A stretch of DNA of 5,743 nucleotides from the NCBI GenBank assembly GCA_046483385.1, contig JAWODG010000012.1:1-5743 (forward strand), given 5' to 3'. The position numbers and the translations under genes were made by a program. The notes below the pieces were generated by a model that saw only the letters and a program-made list of their open reading frames with translations, was not told the origin of the DNA and searched no databases. Positions 1 through 5,743 of the stretch are shown one piece after another. This DNA comes from B1Sed10-231 sp046483385. GTDB taxonomy: Bacteria > Planctomycetota > Brocadiia > SM23-32. Positions within the stretch are counted from its first letter, which is position 1. Every line of letters starts with the position of its first letter.

Positions 1-1311
1 GGCGACTGCAACAGGATACTCGTTGACGCGGCGGTACGGACCGGCAAGAAGCTTGTAGACCTGACGGAAGACGACCTGCGGGCGGACCGGTTTGGAGGCG
101 TCCTGCTGGAGCAACGCCCCGAATCGCTCAAGCGGCTGACCGAAGCCGTGAGGGACCGGCTGCTGATGCGCCTCGAGCGGGGCGCGCACACGTTGCGCGA
201 CACCCGCTTCCTGCACACCGAGCCTCACCACGACGACATCATGCTGGGCTACCTGCCCTACGTTGTGCGGCACGTGCGGGACCCCAGCAACGTGCACTGC
301 TTCGCCACGCTGACCAGCGGCTTCACCTCGGTGAGCAACCACTTCATGCGGCGGCAGGTCGAACTGCTGGAGCAGTTCGTGGGCACGCCGGAGTGCACGG
401 AACTGATGGAAGAAGGCTACTTCGAGCCCGACAACGAGGTCGCATACAACCGGGACGTCTGGCAGTACCTGGACGGCGTCGCGGCGAACGACGAGCGGAT
501 GCGCCACGAAGGTGTCGCGCGGCGCCTGCTGCGCAACCTGGTGGACATTTACGCGGGCGACGACCTGGAGGACCTGGAAAACCGCATCGAGGAACTGCTC
601 CACTACTTCGCAACGCAGTACCCCGGCAGCCGCGACCCCGAGCACGTGCGCAAGCTCAAGGGGATGTGCCGGGAATGGGAAGCGGAGTGCCTCTGGGGCT
701 ACTTCGGCTGGAGCTGCGCCAACATACACCACCTGCGATTGGGCTTTTACACGGGCGAGATATTCACCGAGGAGCCCACGGTCGAGCGCGACGTGGCGCC
801 CGTGCTCCGCCTGCTGCGGGAGGTGGAACCGGACGTGGTGACCGTCGCCCTCGACCCGGAGGCGAGCGGTCCCGACACCCACTACAAGGTGCTGCAGGCC
901 GTCACGGAGGCGCTCAAGCTATACGAGCAGGAGAGCGGCCGGGACGATATCAAGGTCTGGGGCTACCGCAACGTGTGGTACAGGTTCCACCCCGCGGAGG
1001 CCAACATCTACGTGCCCATCTCGCTGAATATGTTCTCCATCATGGACAGCGCCTTCCACAACGCCTTCGCCTCCCAGCGCGACGCCTCCTTCCCGAGCTG
1101 GGAACACGACGGGCCGTTCAACGAGCTGGCCCAGCGCATTCAGGTCGAGCAGTACCAGGCGCTCAAGACCTGCCTCGGCCGGGAGTGGTTCCACGAGAAC
1201 CCGAGCCCGCTCATCCGTGCCACCCGCGGGCTGGCATTCCTCAAGGAGATGACCCTGCCCGAACTCTACGAGCACAGCCGCCGCCTGCGCGAGGCCGCAG
1301 AGAGCCGGTGA
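1..1311 (+). CDS. Partial NagB-type sugar-phosphate deaminase-like protein, C-terminal PIG-L/LmbE-like domain (5' end missing)
   Basis: The frame is open from base 1 to a TGA at 1309-1311, giving 436 visible residues; the true start lies outside the window, and the GTG at 148 is only an internal codon. Residues 1-55 look like the tail of the preceding domain plus a linker (KLVDLTEDDL at about 17-26 resembles the 'DLTEE' segment after NagB domains). From about residue 68 a PIG-L/LmbE-like fold begins. The motif HTEPHHDDIMLG (72-83) matches the family's PHPDD[E] metal site, with H76 and D79 as presumed zinc ligands and D78 as presumed general base; the usual proline is H77. A second motif, D285-P286 to H294 (ending PDTH), fits the distal metal-ligand region. 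The remainder (WGYRNVW at 320-326, then a helical tail) matches the closing part of long NagB-LmbE fusion proteins. Such proteins are annotated as glucosamine-6-phosphate deaminases with a deacetylase-like domain and are probably cytoplasmic. The substrate is not provable here, and the NagB catalytic half is not visible. The family call is good; the exact reaction is uncertain. Confidence 0.8.
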   Translation, partial: GDCNRILVDAAVRTGKKLVDLTEDDLRADRFGGVLLEQRPESLKRLTEAVRDRLLMRLERGAHTLRDTRFLHTEPHHDDIMLGYLPYVVRHVRDPSNVHCFATLTSGFTSVSNHFMRRQVELLEQFVGTPECTELMEEGYFEPDNEVAYNRDVWQYLDGVAANDERMRHEGVARRLLRNLVDIYAGDDLEDLENRIEELLHYFATQYPGSRDPEHVRKLKGMCREWEAECLWGYFGWSCANIHHLRLGFYTGEIFTEEPTVERDVAPVLRLLREVEPDVVTVALDPEASGPDTHYKVLQAVTEALKLYEQESGRDDIKVWGYRNVWYRFHPAEANIYVPISLNMFSIMDSAFHNAFASQRDASFPSWEHDGPFNELAQRIQVEQYQALKTCLGREWFHENPSPLIRATRGLAFLKEMTLPELYEHSRRLREAAESR

Positions 1312-1340
1312 GGAGCAGAAGCCGAGCCGGCATTTCAGCC

Positions 1341-1369
1341 TTGACACTCTCGCCATGCGGCGCAACAAT
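1341..1369 (+). promoter_or_regulatory. Candidate sigma-70-type promoter of the PEBP gene
   Basis: A perfect TTGACA (1341-1346) is followed after exactly 17 bp by AACAAT (1364-1369, four of six matches to TATAAT). Transcription would start near 1376, about 20 nt before the Shine-Dalgarno of the gene at 1411. It lies in the only non-coding gap between the two plus-strand genes, which suggests the PEBP gene can be transcribed independently of its upstream neighbour. This is a pattern match only, and the -10 element is imperfect. Confidence 0.5.
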
Positions 1370-1396
1370 GGCCTGCAACGGGGGTGTCATACAGGC

Positions 1397-1402
1397 AGGA
1401 GG
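1397..1402 (+). promoter_or_regulatory. Shine-Dalgarno AGGAGG fixing the PEBP start
   Basis: A full AGGAGG lies 8 nt before the ATG at 1411. It settles the start in favour of 1411 over the in-frame GTG at 1384, which precedes this site and lacks one of its own. Confidence 0.8.
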
Positions 1403-1410
1403 TGCGGGGA

Positions 1411-1992
1411 ATGCGCAGAACCCACAAGCTGCTGGTCGCTGTGGCCGTGGTGCTGGTGGTCGTCCTGGTCATTGTGCTGAGAAGCACGGACGAGGCCCAA
1501 CCGGTCGCGCCCGCCGGCGATGCGTTCACACTGGACAGCCCGGCTTTCGCCGACGGGGAGACCATCCCGGAGGATTTCACCTGCGAGGGACGTAACGTGT
1601 CGCCGCCGCTCGAGTGGGAGCACGCTCCCGACGGAACCGTCAGTTTCGCGCTGGTCGTGGATGACCCCGACGCCCCCATCGGCACCTTCACGCACTGGCT
1701 CATCTGCGACCTGGCCGGCCGGCTGACGGGTCTGCCGGAGGGCATTCCCGCTCAGGACGTCGTTCGGGATCCGGTCAGCGCCACGCAGGGCCAGAACGGC
1801 TTCAAGGACGTGGGCTACGGCGGCCCCTGCCCTCCTACCGGCGCGACACATCGTTACGTGTTCACCCTCTACGCGCTGGACGAGAAGCTGGACCTGCCGG
1901 GGCGCTTCACCAAGAACCAGCTCCGCGCCGCCATGGACGGACACATCCTGGGAAAGGCGGCCCTGACCGGGCGCTTCGGCCGGGCGGAGTGA
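1411..1992 (+). CDS. Membrane-anchored YbhB/YbcL-family PEBP (Raf kinase inhibitor-like) protein
   Basis: This 193-residue protein begins with a positively charged stretch (MRRTHK) and one hydrophobic segment at about residues 7-23, made almost wholly of Val, Leu, Ala and Ile. That is an uncleaved signal anchor or signal peptide without an obvious cleavage site. A low-complexity linker of about 15 residues leads to a complete PEBP domain (about 38-191). Hallmarks are the DPDAP motif (85-89), H95-W96, YGGPCPP (136-142) and H147-R-Y; together they line the conserved anion/phosphate-binding pocket of the family. The domain length matches bacterial YbhB/YbcL proteins, whose cellular roles are poorly defined; the eukaryotic relatives bind phospholipids and kinases. 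The anchor predicts that the domain faces the periplasm or cell exterior. A strong Shine-Dalgarno sets the start, and a good promoter candidate sits upstream. The 3' end converges with the SDR gene, leaving 9 bp between the two stop codons. Family identity is secure; ligand and role are unknown. Confidence 0.93.
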   Translation: MRRTHKLLVAVAVVLVVVLVIVLRSTDEAQPVAPAGDAFTLDSPAFADGETIPEDFTCEGRNVSPPLEWEHAPDGTVSFALVVDDPDAPIGTFTHWLICDLAGRLTGLPEGIPAQDVVRDPVSATQGQNGFKDVGYGGPCPPTGATHRYVFTLYALDEKLDLPGRFTKNQLRAAMDGHILGKAALTGRFGRAE

Positions 1993-2001
1993 ACCGGCGG
2001 C

Positions 2002-2733
2002 TCAGATGGGGTTGCGCCGCACGTCGATGCCGGGCCCGCTCACCCACTTCGACTCGTCCGAGGCGAAGAAGACGGCCGCCTGCGCTATGTCCTCCGGCTG
2101 AAGCAGCTTCGAGCGGTCCTCGTCGGGGAAGTTGGAACGGCGCTGGTCGGTGTCAGTCGGCCCGGGGCAGATGATGTTGCACCGAATGCCGTGCGGTTGG
2201 CCTTCCTTGGCCAGCGCGTCCGCCAGCCCCATCAGGCCGAACTTGCTGGCGCAGTAGGCGCTCCAGCTCGCGTGCGCGCGACGGCCAGACCCGCTCGAGA
2301 TCATGATGATGCTGCCCTCCCCCCGCTCCTTCATGTGCGGCCAGAGGGCGCGGGTCACGCGATACACACCTATCAGGTTCACGTCGATCATCCGCACCCA
2401 CTCCTCGGGCGGCATTTCGTCGATGTCCCCCAGGGACGCGATGCCGGCGGAGTTGACCAGGATCTCGAGGTGCCCCAACCGGGCCACCGCCGACTCGACG
2501 GCCGCATTCACCTCATCTTCGCGCGTAACGTCGGCTTGCACCACGGCAAGAGCCGGAGGGGCGACCTCCTCCCGCAGAGACTCCGCCGCCGCCTCGAGGT
2601 GATCCCGGCTGCGGCTGAGCAGGGCCACGCCCGCACCGTGCCGAGCGTATTCCGCGGCTATGGCGTAGCCAATCCCGCGGCTGCCGCCTGTGATCAGCGC
2701 GTTCTTGCCCGCCAGTCGTCCGTCCGTTGACAT
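2002..2733 (-). CDS. Short-chain dehydrogenase/reductase (classical SDR)
   Basis: This 243-residue protein has the normal length of a classical SDR. It shows the Rossmann cofactor motif TGGSRGIG (15-22), D68 of the adenine-contacting 'ADVT', NSAG (94-97, for the usual NNAG), and the full catalytic tetrad N119, S147, Y160 and K164 (YCASK at 160-164), with Ser exactly 13 residues before Tyr. Arg19 in the glycine loop and Arg41 just after beta-strand 2 favour NADP(H) over NAD(H). The PG motif after beta-6 (CPGPTDT, 189-195) is present. The C-terminus ends IDVRRNPI, without the common 'VDGG' close. The ATG at 2733 is chosen because the homology begins immediately after it and a GGAGAGG lies about 9 nt upstream; a longer reading would run into the hydrolase gene. 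It starts 37 nt after the hydrolase stop on the same strand, so it is probably the last gene of that unit. The substrate is unknown; a sugar or sugar-derived carbonyl is suggested only by context. Confidence 0.93.
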   Translation of the reverse strand: MSTDGRLAGKNALITGGSRGIGYAIAAEYARHGAGVALLSRSRDHLEAAAESLREEVAPPALAVVQADVTREDEVNAAVESAVARLGHLEILVNSAGIASLGDIDEMPPEEWVRMIDVNLIGVYRVTRALWPHMKERGEGSIIMISSGSGRRAHASWSAYCASKFGLMGLADALAKEGQPHGIRCNIICPGPTDTDQRRSNFPDEDRSKLLQPEDIAQAAVFFASDESKWVSGPGIDVRRNPI

Positions 2734-2770
2734 GCTCTCGGACCTCTCCTCTGGAATAGAGCTGCTCAGC

Positions 2771-4333
2771 TCAGCGGTTTCCTGTAGCCACACCCCGCAG
2801 CGACGCGATACTCCGCGCGGGCATCTCCAGCACAACGGCCCCTCCCTCCGGCACGAGTTTGCCCGCGGGGTCGTATCCGCTGCCGTCGGTGGTCCGATAC
2901 AGGTCCAATTGCTCGACGCCGGACAGGTCCTTGAGGGCCAGCCGGACCTCTCGGTCCTCGTCGGTCGGGTTGATCAGCACTATGCCCAGGCGACCACCCT
3001 CGCGGTGAAGGTAGGCGCTCACCAGTATGTCGCCAAAGGCAGGCTCGGCCGCGACCCGGCGGCTGTCAACGGGAACCGTTCGAGTGAAATGTTGCACGGT
3101 GTGGCTTTTGGCCGTCAGGCCGTCATAAGCCGTGAGGTTGTGCGTGGACGGATGGGCACCGGTGATCTGCCACGGCACCCACGCGCTGGCGTTGCCGGCC
3201 ACCAGCGCGTTGTGCAGCCCCACCCCGACCCCGTCGGTGACGGGTTTGGGCCAGTCATGGGGACCCGTCCCGCCCTCCGTCATCCAGAACGGCATGCCGT
3301 AGGGCTCGATCAGCTCCCACAGGCCACGTGACGAGACGGCCGACATGTCCGGAGCCACGCCATCCGTGTAGCCGTGAGTTGCGAAACGGTCCAGGTGCCG
3401 CCTGGCACGCTCATCTCCCATCAGGGCCCTGACGTAGGCCGGCGTGCCCTCTTCGTAGAGGTGTCCCGTCATGTCCTCCGGGCCGTAGAGCAGCACGTCA
3501 CCGTAGCCGGCCTCCTCCATTCGGTGGCCCAGCAGGCCGATAATCCGGGCGTAGTCCTCGGCCGTCCATACGCAACTGTTGTAGGTCTGGCTGAAGCGGA
3601 TCTCGTTACCCGGGCTGAGGCCGTACAACGGAATGTCCTTCTGCTCGAAGAATTCCGTCACCGCGACCAGCCAGGCGACAAAGTGCTCGTACCTGTCGGG
3701 CCTCACCCGGTTCTCCGAAATGTCTTCGCCGTGCCGGACCTGGTAACTTGAGGCGTAGATGGCCCTGTTGCGGTCCCGGCCGTTCCCGTGCCGCCCGTTC
3801 ATCTTCATCCACGGCGGCGGGCTCCACACGGTCGCGATGAGACGCACCTCGGGGTTGACTTCCTTCAGGCGCGCGGCGAATTCTGTGAAAACGCGCGCCC
3901 TCTCCGTCTCCTCTATGATGCGCCAGTCCACCTCCGCCGGGTCCTCGAAGGGCTCGCAGGGAAAGAACGTCAGGTTGATGCGCAGGATGTTCAGGCCCAT
4001 CTGCTCGGCATACACCCGGTGGAAGCCTTCGCGGCGGTAGTATTCAGGGTTCCTCCGGTGCGGGAACAGGCACGTGCCGAACCCCTCGATCCGCTGGAAC
4101 TCCTGTGAGGCGTCGATATTTATCTCATGCTGCACCTTCGAATCTCCCGTGGCGGAAGGTTCCGTAGCCCCGGTTTCGGCGTCCCAGGCGCCCCCGGACG
4201 CAGTGCGAACGAAAGCACCCACGCCCGCCAGCATACCCAGCGCCAGCAGACAAGCGCACAATCTTCGTGCGCGCCGACGAAGCTTGTGCGTACGATTCCA
4301 GGCCGACGAAAACGAGTTCTGAGAGCTTCTCAT
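2771..4333 (-). CDS. Exported glycoside hydrolase, clan GH-A, GH30-like
   Basis: This is a 520-residue protein. The N-terminus has an unusually long basic n-region (about residues 14-25, RRRARR at 19-24), a hydrophobic core (about 26-42) and a small-residue stretch ending near ASGGA (45-49). That is a signal peptide, so export is predicted. The catalytic (beta/alpha)8 domain spans about 75-425: EGFG (83-86) opens it, SPPPWMK (171-177) matches the 'WSPPxWMK' segment of GH30 enzymes, N243-E244 in SPGNE at the end of strand 4 is the presumed acid/base, and E353 in FWMTEGG at the end of strand 7 is the presumed nucleophile. A C-terminal beta-sandwich (about 430-515, with IVLINPTDEDREV) matches the side domain of GH30. 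Family members retain anomeric configuration and cleave beta-linked glycans such as xylans, beta-1,6-glucans, beta-1,6-galactans or glucosylceramide. The subfamily is not clear, and the 'GNE' context differs from the common 'QNEP'. The start at 4333 is supported by the signal peptide directly after it and a modest GGGGGTG upstream. It is probably co-transcribed with the genes on either side. Confidence 0.85.
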   Translation of the reverse strand: MRSSQNSFSSAWNRTHKLRRRARRLCACLLALGMLAGVGAFVRTASGGAWDAETGATEPSATGDSKVQHEINIDASQEFQRIEGFGTCLFPHRRNPEYYRREGFHRVYAEQMGLNILRINLTFFPCEPFEDPAEVDWRIIEETERARVFTEFAARLKEVNPEVRLIATVWSPPPWMKMNGRHGNGRDRNRAIYASSYQVRHGEDISENRVRPDRYEHFVAWLVAVTEFFEQKDIPLYGLSPGNEIRFSQTYNSCVWTAEDYARIIGLLGHRMEEAGYGDVLLYGPEDMTGHLYEEGTPAYVRALMGDERARRHLDRFATHGYTDGVAPDMSAVSSRGLWELIEPYGMPFWMTEGGTGPHDWPKPVTDGVGVGLHNALVAGNASAWVPWQITGAHPSTHNLTAYDGLTAKSHTVQHFTRTVPVDSRRVAAEPAFGDILVSAYLHREGGRLGIVLINPTDEDREVRLALKDLSGVEQLDLYRTTDGSGYDPAGKLVPEGGAVVLEMPARSIASLRGVATGNR

Positions 4334-4372
4334 GGCACCCCCGTGCAGCGGAGACGAGCGACAAGTGGACCG

Positions 4373-4403
4373 ATCCTGGCAGGATAACCTGCCGCGCAGC
4401 AGG
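4373..4403 (-). repeat. Overlapping inverted repeats in the gap before the hydrolase gene
   Basis: The 92-bp gap between the propeller stop and the hydrolase start holds three overlapping stems. GGCAGG (4378-4383) and CCTGCC (4388-4393) form a perfect 6-bp stem with a 4-nt loop. CCTGC (4388-4392) can instead pair with GCAGG (4399-4403) across a 6-nt loop. ATCCT (4373-4377) can pair with AGGAT (4381-4385) across 3 nt. Neighbouring structures share a strand, so they exclude one another. No U-tract follows, so this is not a standard terminator. It may be an mRNA processing or translation-modulating structure, or chance in GC-rich DNA. Confidence 0.4.
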
Positions 4404-4425
4404 CCGCAATCCCGGACCCGGCAAT

Positions 4426-5466
4426 TCAGCCCCGGTTGAGCCAGAGTTCCACACGTGACTGCGGATGGTAGGGTTTGCCCACGATGGAAGGCAGGTCCGC
4501 GTCGCCGATGATGCCCACTTTGGCGTGGTGGGTCGGATGTTCGTCGTCCACCAGCACCTTCTCGAAGTTCCCGTCCCCGCGATTCAGGTAGATGAGCATC
4601 TCGGGGTCCGGGTTGCTCCCCAGGCCCATCTCGGCCACGAATATGTCGGGCAGCCCGTCGCCGTTCATGTCCGCCACCTGCAGGCTGTGCGGGTGGAACA
4701 ACTCCTCGTGCAGCAGGTGCATCTCCCAGTCCGGGAAGTTGGAGAACCACGCCAGTCGCGCCGGGTCGCTCTCCCCCTCGCTCAGGACGACCTCCGCCCG
4801 GCCGTCCCCGTCCAGATCGCCCACCGCCACGCAGGTCAGCACGAAATCCGGCGCGATGGGATGCCGCACCCAGTCGCTGCCCTCACGCTTGAACCAGTAC
4901 GGCCCCGCTACCACCTCGAGTTCGCCATCACCGTCCAGGTCCACCAGGGCGACACCCTCGACCTCCAGTCCCTCGCTGATGGTGTGGGGACAAGTCTTCG
5001 GCCAGGGGCTGACCGTCGGGTCCTCCGGGATGTCATAGTAGACGACGAGTTCGCTCTGCTGGGAGAGTACGACTATCTCATCCTCGCCGTCGCCGTCCAC
5101 GTCGCCCACGGCCTGGTCGTGATACTTCCACAGCCCGTCCTCGATAAGCCGCATCGGCCAGTTCTCGAACGGGTCTCCGGGGTTCTCGAACCACCACAGT
5201 TCCTTGTGCCCCCAGTCGCTGCCGGCCACCAGGTCCGGCCGGCCGTTGCCGGTAATGTCGAGCGTCACGCCCCCCGCCTCGAAGCGCGCCGTGCCGATGG
5301 TGTGGCGTTTCCATTCCGGGTACTCGTACCAGACGATATTGTCCTCGCCCTCCTTACCCCCGATGATTACGTCGTTCCGTCCGTCCCCGTTCACGTCCAC
5401 GATCAGGCAGACGTCGTTCTCCGTGCCCGCCGGCTCCCCGTCGATGACCACGTGCTCGAACTCCAT
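4426..5466 (-). CDS. FG-GAP/VCBS repeat protein, predicted seven-bladed beta-propeller
   Basis: This 346-residue protein consists of repeats of about 45-55 residues, each carrying an integrin-like calcium loop DxDGDGxx[DE]. The loops start at D24, D70 (ITGNGRPD, variant), D122, D176, D217 and D266. A seventh, degenerate copy at about 317-332 (GIIGDADLP, then IVGKPY) lacks the complete loop. Six regular blades plus one degenerate blade fit a closed seven-bladed propeller. The protein ends cleanly with VELWLNRG. No signal peptide, membrane segment or enzymatic motif is visible. The ATG at 5466 is well supported: GGGAG lies 6 nt upstream, and an in-frame TGA lies eight codons further up, which rules out a longer N-terminus. 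Proteins of this build are frequent in planctomycete-like genomes, usually of unknown role, and are thought to bind ligands or other proteins. It leads the minus-strand unit, 92 bp before the hydrolase gene, which suggests a link to glycan handling. Fold confidence is high; function is unknown. Confidence 0.9.
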   Translation of the reverse strand: MEFEHVVIDGEPAGTENDVCLIVDVNGDGRNDVIIGGKEGEDNIVWYEYPEWKRHTIGTARFEAGGVTLDITGNGRPDLVAGSDWGHKELWWFENPGDPFENWPMRLIEDGLWKYHDQAVGDVDGDGEDEIVVLSQQSELVVYYDIPEDPTVSPWPKTCPHTISEGLEVEGVALVDLDGDGELEVVAGPYWFKREGSDWVRHPIAPDFVLTCVAVGDLDGDGRAEVVLSEGESDPARLAWFSNFPDWEMHLLHEELFHPHSLQVADMNGDGLPDIFVAEMGLGSNPDPEMLIYLNRGDGNFEKVLVDDEHPTHHAKVGIIGDADLPSIVGKPYHPQSRVELWLNRG

Positions 5467-5472
5467 GGCCCT

Positions 5473-5477
5473 CTCCC
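5473..5477 (-). promoter_or_regulatory. Shine-Dalgarno of the propeller gene
   Basis: GGGAG on the minus strand, 6 nt before the ATG at 5466. With the in-frame stop upstream it fixes the N-terminus as MEFEHVV, a protein without a leader. Confidence 0.65.
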
Positions 5478-5507
5478 GCGAGTTAGTGCGTCAAGTTACC
5501 GATGCGC

Positions 5508-5536
5508 AAGATATCCGCTGTCCATCCCGGCATCAA
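5508..5536 (-). promoter_or_regulatory. Candidate promoter of the minus-strand three-gene unit
   Basis: On the minus strand TTGATG (5536-5531, four of six matches to TTGACA) is followed after 17 bp by TATCTT (5513-5508, four of six matches to TATAAT). The predicted start near 5500 leaves a leader of about 35 nt that contains the Shine-Dalgarno. This is the only plausible pair I see in the region upstream of the unit. Both boxes are imperfect, so this is a tentative call. Confidence 0.35.
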
Positions 5537-5658
5537 ACGCAAGCGCCCGAGAGCCGCCCTGTGGCCCCCCCCATTCCGTCTGGCACAGTCGCCCTCCAGG
5601 GAAGGTAACCCGGACAATGTAGGATTGCGTAGTGTGCACGACCGGTTGACCCTGGAGT
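5537..5658. other. Non-coding stretch upstream of the minus-strand unit
   Basis: No convincing gene on either strand. It contains a run of eight C (5565-5572) and an 8-bp inverted repeat, CTCCAGGG (5594-5601) with CCCTGGAG (5650-5657), whose right arm touches the hairpin pair. Nothing else is recognisable. Confidence 0.5.
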
Positions 5659-5703
5659 GCGGTGGCTTGCCACCGCCTTCACACCCGGCGGCTTGCCGCC
5701 GGG
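5659..5703. repeat. Pair of adjacent perfect palindromes with CTTG loops (REP-like)
   Basis: The first palindrome is GCGGTGGC-TT-GCCACCGC (5659-5676). The second is CCCGGCGGC-TT-GCCGCCGGG (5684-5703). Each has an uninterrupted arm (8 and 9 bp) around a central TT, which as RNA or single-stranded DNA forms a stem capped by a CTTG tetraloop, a known stable loop. The centres are 26 bp apart. The pair is bracketed by CCTGGAG copies at 5651-5657 and 5711-5717. The different stems with an identical loop resemble dispersed intergenic palindromic (REP-type) elements. No T-tract follows, so a simple intrinsic terminator is less likely. Confidence 0.65.
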
Positions 5704-5743
5704 CCGAAGTCCTGGAGAGCGTATGCGCCCTGAAAGACGGCCG

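Noticed and set aside
393..1595. Open plus-strand frame overlapping the deaminase-like and PEBP genes
   Set aside because: Its translation is an Arg/Gly/Ala/Pro-rich shadow without domains, and it overlaps two well-supported genes in another frame.
1993..2001. Shared bidirectional terminator between the converging PEBP and SDR genes
   Set aside because: The gap is only 9 bp, and the GC-rich flanks give no clean stem with a T-tract on either strand.
2733..2835. Longer N-terminus for the SDR
   Set aside because: It would add 34 unrelated residues and overlap the hydrolase gene; SDR homology and a Shine-Dalgarno support 2733.
4333..4750. Longer N-terminus for the hydrolase
   Set aside because: It would overlap the propeller gene by over 300 bp and bury the signal peptide inside the protein.
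5565..5572. Run of eight C as a phase-variation tract
   Set aside because: It lies outside any gene and upstream of the proposed -35 box, and a short C run is unremarkable at this base composition.
4465..5622. Long open frame on the plus strand, antisense to the propeller gene
   Set aside because: It mirrors the propeller's repeats as a GC-rich shadow, has no recognisable domain and no ribosome binding site; the minus-strand reading has clear calcium-loop repeats.
5723..5743. Possible start of a plus-strand gene (ATG at 5723 with GGAG 5 nt upstream)
   Set aside because: Only seven codons are visible before the window ends, and the GGAG belongs to the CCTGGAG repeat copy; too little to call.

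Overview
The window is GC-rich, densely coding bacterial DNA. The gene content points to the Planctomycetota-Verrucomicrobiota-Lentisphaerota (PVC) group or a similarly environmental lineage. The hints are a sugar-phosphate deaminase-type protein with a C-terminal PIG-L/LmbE-like domain, a stand-alone FG-GAP/VCBS propeller protein of a type common in those phyla, a secreted glycoside hydrolase, and paired GC-rich hairpins with CTTG loops. The taxonomic call is inference, because the window has no rRNA or other marker gene.

Layout. (1) Bases 1-1311, plus strand: the 3' part of a gene running in from the left edge. Its product carries a PIG-L/LmbE-like metal-dependent deacetylase fold of the kind fused to glucosamine-6-phosphate deaminase (NagB-type) domains. 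(2) Bases 1312-1410: a short intergenic region with a TTGACA-17-AACAAT promoter candidate and a strong Shine-Dalgarno. (3) Bases 1411-1992, plus strand: a membrane-anchored YbhB/YbcL-type PEBP protein. It ends 9 bp from the converging stop codon of the next gene. (4) Bases 5466 down to 2002, minus strand: three co-directional genes that are probably one transcription unit. In transcription order they are a seven-bladed FG-GAP/VCBS propeller protein, an exported clan GH-A glycoside hydrolase resembling family GH30, and a short-chain dehydrogenase/reductase. (5) Bases 5467-5743: non-coding DNA with a possible promoter for the minus-strand unit and two adjacent perfect palindromes with CTTG loops.

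How they may work together. The minus-strand trio looks like a small carbohydrate-degradation cluster. The hydrolase would attack a beta-linked glycan outside the cytoplasm, and the SDR could oxidise or reduce a released sugar or derivative. The propeller protein is a plausible binding or scaffold partner, although it has no visible export signal. The amino-sugar deaminase/deacetylase-like gene at the left edge fits a theme of amino-sugar or glycan metabolism, but it is on the other strand and need not be co-regulated. No mobile element, CRISPR array, tRNA or rRNA is visible. I see no clear evidence of a wholly new system. The most unusual items are the divergent hydrolase, the leaderless propeller protein, the overlapping hairpins between those two genes, and the CTTG hairpin pair.
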